Shown: positions 13,327 to 14,429 of the stretch, one piece after another
Layout: each line of letters begins with the position of its first letter
Position numbering within the stretch: position 1 is the first letter of the stretch
Program-made: the position numbers and the translations under genes
The notes under the pieces: generated by a model
The model's input: the letters and a program-made list of their open reading frames with translations, nothing else
Told to the model about the DNA's origin: nothing
Database searches by the model: none
Assembly (NCBI GenBank): GCA_020025195.1
Contig: JAHHSN010000036.1
Location: 1 to 14,429 of the forward strand
DNA from: Angelakisella sp.
GTDB taxonomy: Bacteria; Bacillota; Clostridia; Oscillospirales; Ruminococcaceae
Reading direction: 5' to 3'
Length of the DNA: 14,429 nt

Positions 13327-13806
13327 TTATTCCAGCGGCACCAAAATGGGTGCCACGTTCCTGCCGTCCAGATTCAGCTCCAGCCAGCCCTTGGCGGAAC
13401 CATAGGCATAGCGGAGGCTCCCGGGGTTGCAGAGGTAAACGCCGTGGTCATAATCCACCCGCGCCTCGTGGGTGTGGCCGTAAAGGGCAATATCACAGCC
13501 CTGCCGCGCCGCCGCCCGCCGCAGCGGGGTCAGGTCCCCGGATTTGACGCCGTAGTGGTGGCCGTGGGTGCAGAAAATGCGGTGTCCGCCCGCCTCCACC
13601 ACCCGCTCCGCCGGGGCGTCCGCCGAGAAATCACAGTTCCCGGCGACCAGATAAAAGGTCTTTTCCGGGTGGATGTTTTTAAGGTCCTCCATTTCCGCAA
13701 GACCGTCGCCCAAAAAGATGACCGTCCCGATGCCGGGATTCTGTTCCAAAAGCTCCTCCACCGCGCCGAACGCGCCGTGGCTGTCCGAGAGCACCATGAT
13801 CTTCAA
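13327..13806 (-). CDS. YfcE/MJ0936-type metallophosphodiesterase
   Basis: The 159-aa protein is a calcineurin-like phosphoesterase of the YfcE class, acting in the cytoplasm with two metal ions. Visible motifs in order are LSDSHG (Asp8, His10), FLGDG (Asp34), GNCDF (Asn57), CTHGHH (His81) and GHTHEA (His111, His113), all ligands present. Natural substrates of most members are unknown. I chose the TTG at 13804-13806, with GGAGG 10 nt upstream and the usual family start KIMVLSDSH; an ATG nine codons earlier (13831-13833) is possible but has a poorer site. It is the first gene of a two-gene unit with the DNPH1-like hydrolase and is divergent from the gene at 13911; I see a TATGAT box near 13873-13878 but no convincing -35. 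Confidence 0.9.
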   Translation of the reverse strand: MKIMVLSDSHGAFGAVEELLEQNPGIGTVIFLGDGLAEMEDLKNIHPEKTFYLVAGNCDFSADAPAERVVEAGGHRIFCTHGHHYGVKSGDLTPLRRAAARQGCDIALYGHTHEARVDYDHGVYLCNPGSLRYAYGSAKGWLELNLDGRNVAPILVPLE

Positions 13807-13910
13807 AACCGACCTGCCTCCATCCTGAATCATTAAGGAAAGCGCCTTTCGCCTTCTAACTTTCTCTATTTTATCATACCCTTTACCAAAAAGGAACAGG
13901 AGGTGACCCT

Positions 13911-14165
13911 ATGAGTGAACCCTTTCGGATGGGGCCGGAGGAGCTGATGCGGCTGCTCCGGGCGGCATCCGGCAAGCCGGGCCGAGCGCCCGGTAATCTG
14001 GTGGAGGAGCTGCGCAGCGGGCGGTATGACGCGCTTCTCGAAGCCGTGGGCGCGGACCGGGAAAAGCTCATTCAAGTTGTTGGCGACCCGGAAAAAATGA
14101 CAACGCTCTTACAATCGGAGCCGGTGAAGGCGCTGCTGCGGCAGCTTTTGGGGACGCTCTCCTGA
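13911..14165 (+). CDS. Small hypothetical helical protein (84 aa)
   Basis: The protein starts MSEPFRMG and consists of Leu- and Glu-rich segments that look amphipathic and helical: EELMRLLRAA (10-19), LVEELRSGRYDALLEAV (30-46), and DPEKMTTLLQSEPVKALLRQLL (59-80). There is no membrane part or signal. The ATG has a strong AGGAGGTGA site, and GC-rich codon use is like its neighbours, so I consider it real. Clostridia often have adjacent small proteins with similar 'gdpe...Ll.sep...LL..L' patterns of unknown role (recollection, not a search). It is followed 49 nt later by another gene in the same direction. Confidence 0.72.
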   Translation: MSEPFRMGPEELMRLLRAASGKPGRAPGNLVEELRSGRYDALLEAVGADREKLIQVVGDPEKMTTLLQSEPVKALLRQLLGTLS

Positions 14166-14214
14166 GGGAGCGTTTCCTCTTTTCCAACTATCTTTACGGA
14201 AGGGGGCGGTCGGT

Positions 14215-14429
14215 TTGGAGGGTTCCCCGACACTGGACGCCATAAGGGAGCTGGTCGCGGCGGCGGGGCTGGGGCGCACCGAGGAGGACGCGCCAAAGCC
14301 TCCCCCGAAAGCGCCGCCTTCCGCCGCCTCCCCTCCTCTTGACCTTTCTCTGCTGCTGGGGCTTCTGGGAGGGGGCGAGCCGCGGCGGGAATCGCCGCCC
14401 CCCGCGGAGGAGTCCCCCGGTCCAGACCC
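14215..14429 (+). CDS. Start of a hypothetical protein, cut by the window end
   Basis: A reading frame opens at TTG 14215-14217, with AAGGGGG about 8 nt upstream, and stays open to the window end (71 codons). It begins (M)EGSPTLDAIRELVAAAG, then a Pro/Ala/Ser-rich linker (about residues 25-42), a leucine-rich stretch LSLLLGLLGGG (about 44-54) and a second Pro/Glu-rich stretch. It lies 49 nt after the 84-aa gene with no terminator between, so the two are probably cotranscribed. No family recognised from this part; a low-complexity linker protein is possible. The TTG start is the only one I can support in this frame. Confidence 0.55.
   Translation, partial: MEGSPTLDAIRELVAAAGLGRTEEDAPKPPPKAPPSAASPPLDLSLLLGLLGGGEPRRESPPPAEESPGPD

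Overview
The window looks like a chromosomal segment of a high-GC clostridial Firmicute, most likely an Oscillospiraceae/Ruminococcaceae-type gut anaerobe. This is an inference from strong AGGAGG-type ribosome binding sites, frequent TTG starts, sigma-A promoters, the trmK-nif3 pair, a bacterial RqcH, a YtrA-type GntR/ABC operon and GC-rich third codon positions. No rRNA, tRNA, CRISPR array or recognisable transposase was found.

Layout: (1) 1-770 is a non-coding mosaic of intergenic repeats, including a 226-bp unit duplicated in tandem (224/226 identical). (2) 772-5978, all on the minus strand, reads in transcription order: a 38-aa membrane peptide, a 60-aa single-pass protein, a VanZ-family protein, a YtrA-like GntR repressor, an ABC ATPase, a large ABC permease and, after a hairpin, a 109-aa membrane-anchored protein. 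The head of this block has a consensus promoter overlapped by a 31-bp inverted repeat with YtrA-like half-site spacing, which suggests a repressor-controlled envelope-stress module. (3) A divergent promoter leads to trmK and a nif3-family gene on the plus strand. (4) 8011-8517 is a second mosaic of the same repeats. (5) rqcH (ribosome quality control) follows. (6) 10317-11141 looks like a compact AT-rich insertion with imperfect terminal inverted repeats and a GTCC direct repeat. It splits the rqcH terminator in two and carries a lipoprotein gene. (7) On the minus strand follow a phosphohexomutase with its own promoter and terminator, and a two-gene unit of a YfcE-type phosphodiesterase and a DNPH1-like nucleotide hydrolase. 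(8) At the right edge are a small plus-strand gene and the start of another, cut by the window end.

The most interesting items are: a repeated 66-nt module, present six times at identical length, with compensatory changes in predicted helices; the insertion inside the rqcH terminator; and the operator-controlled small-peptide/VanZ/GntR/ABC cluster.
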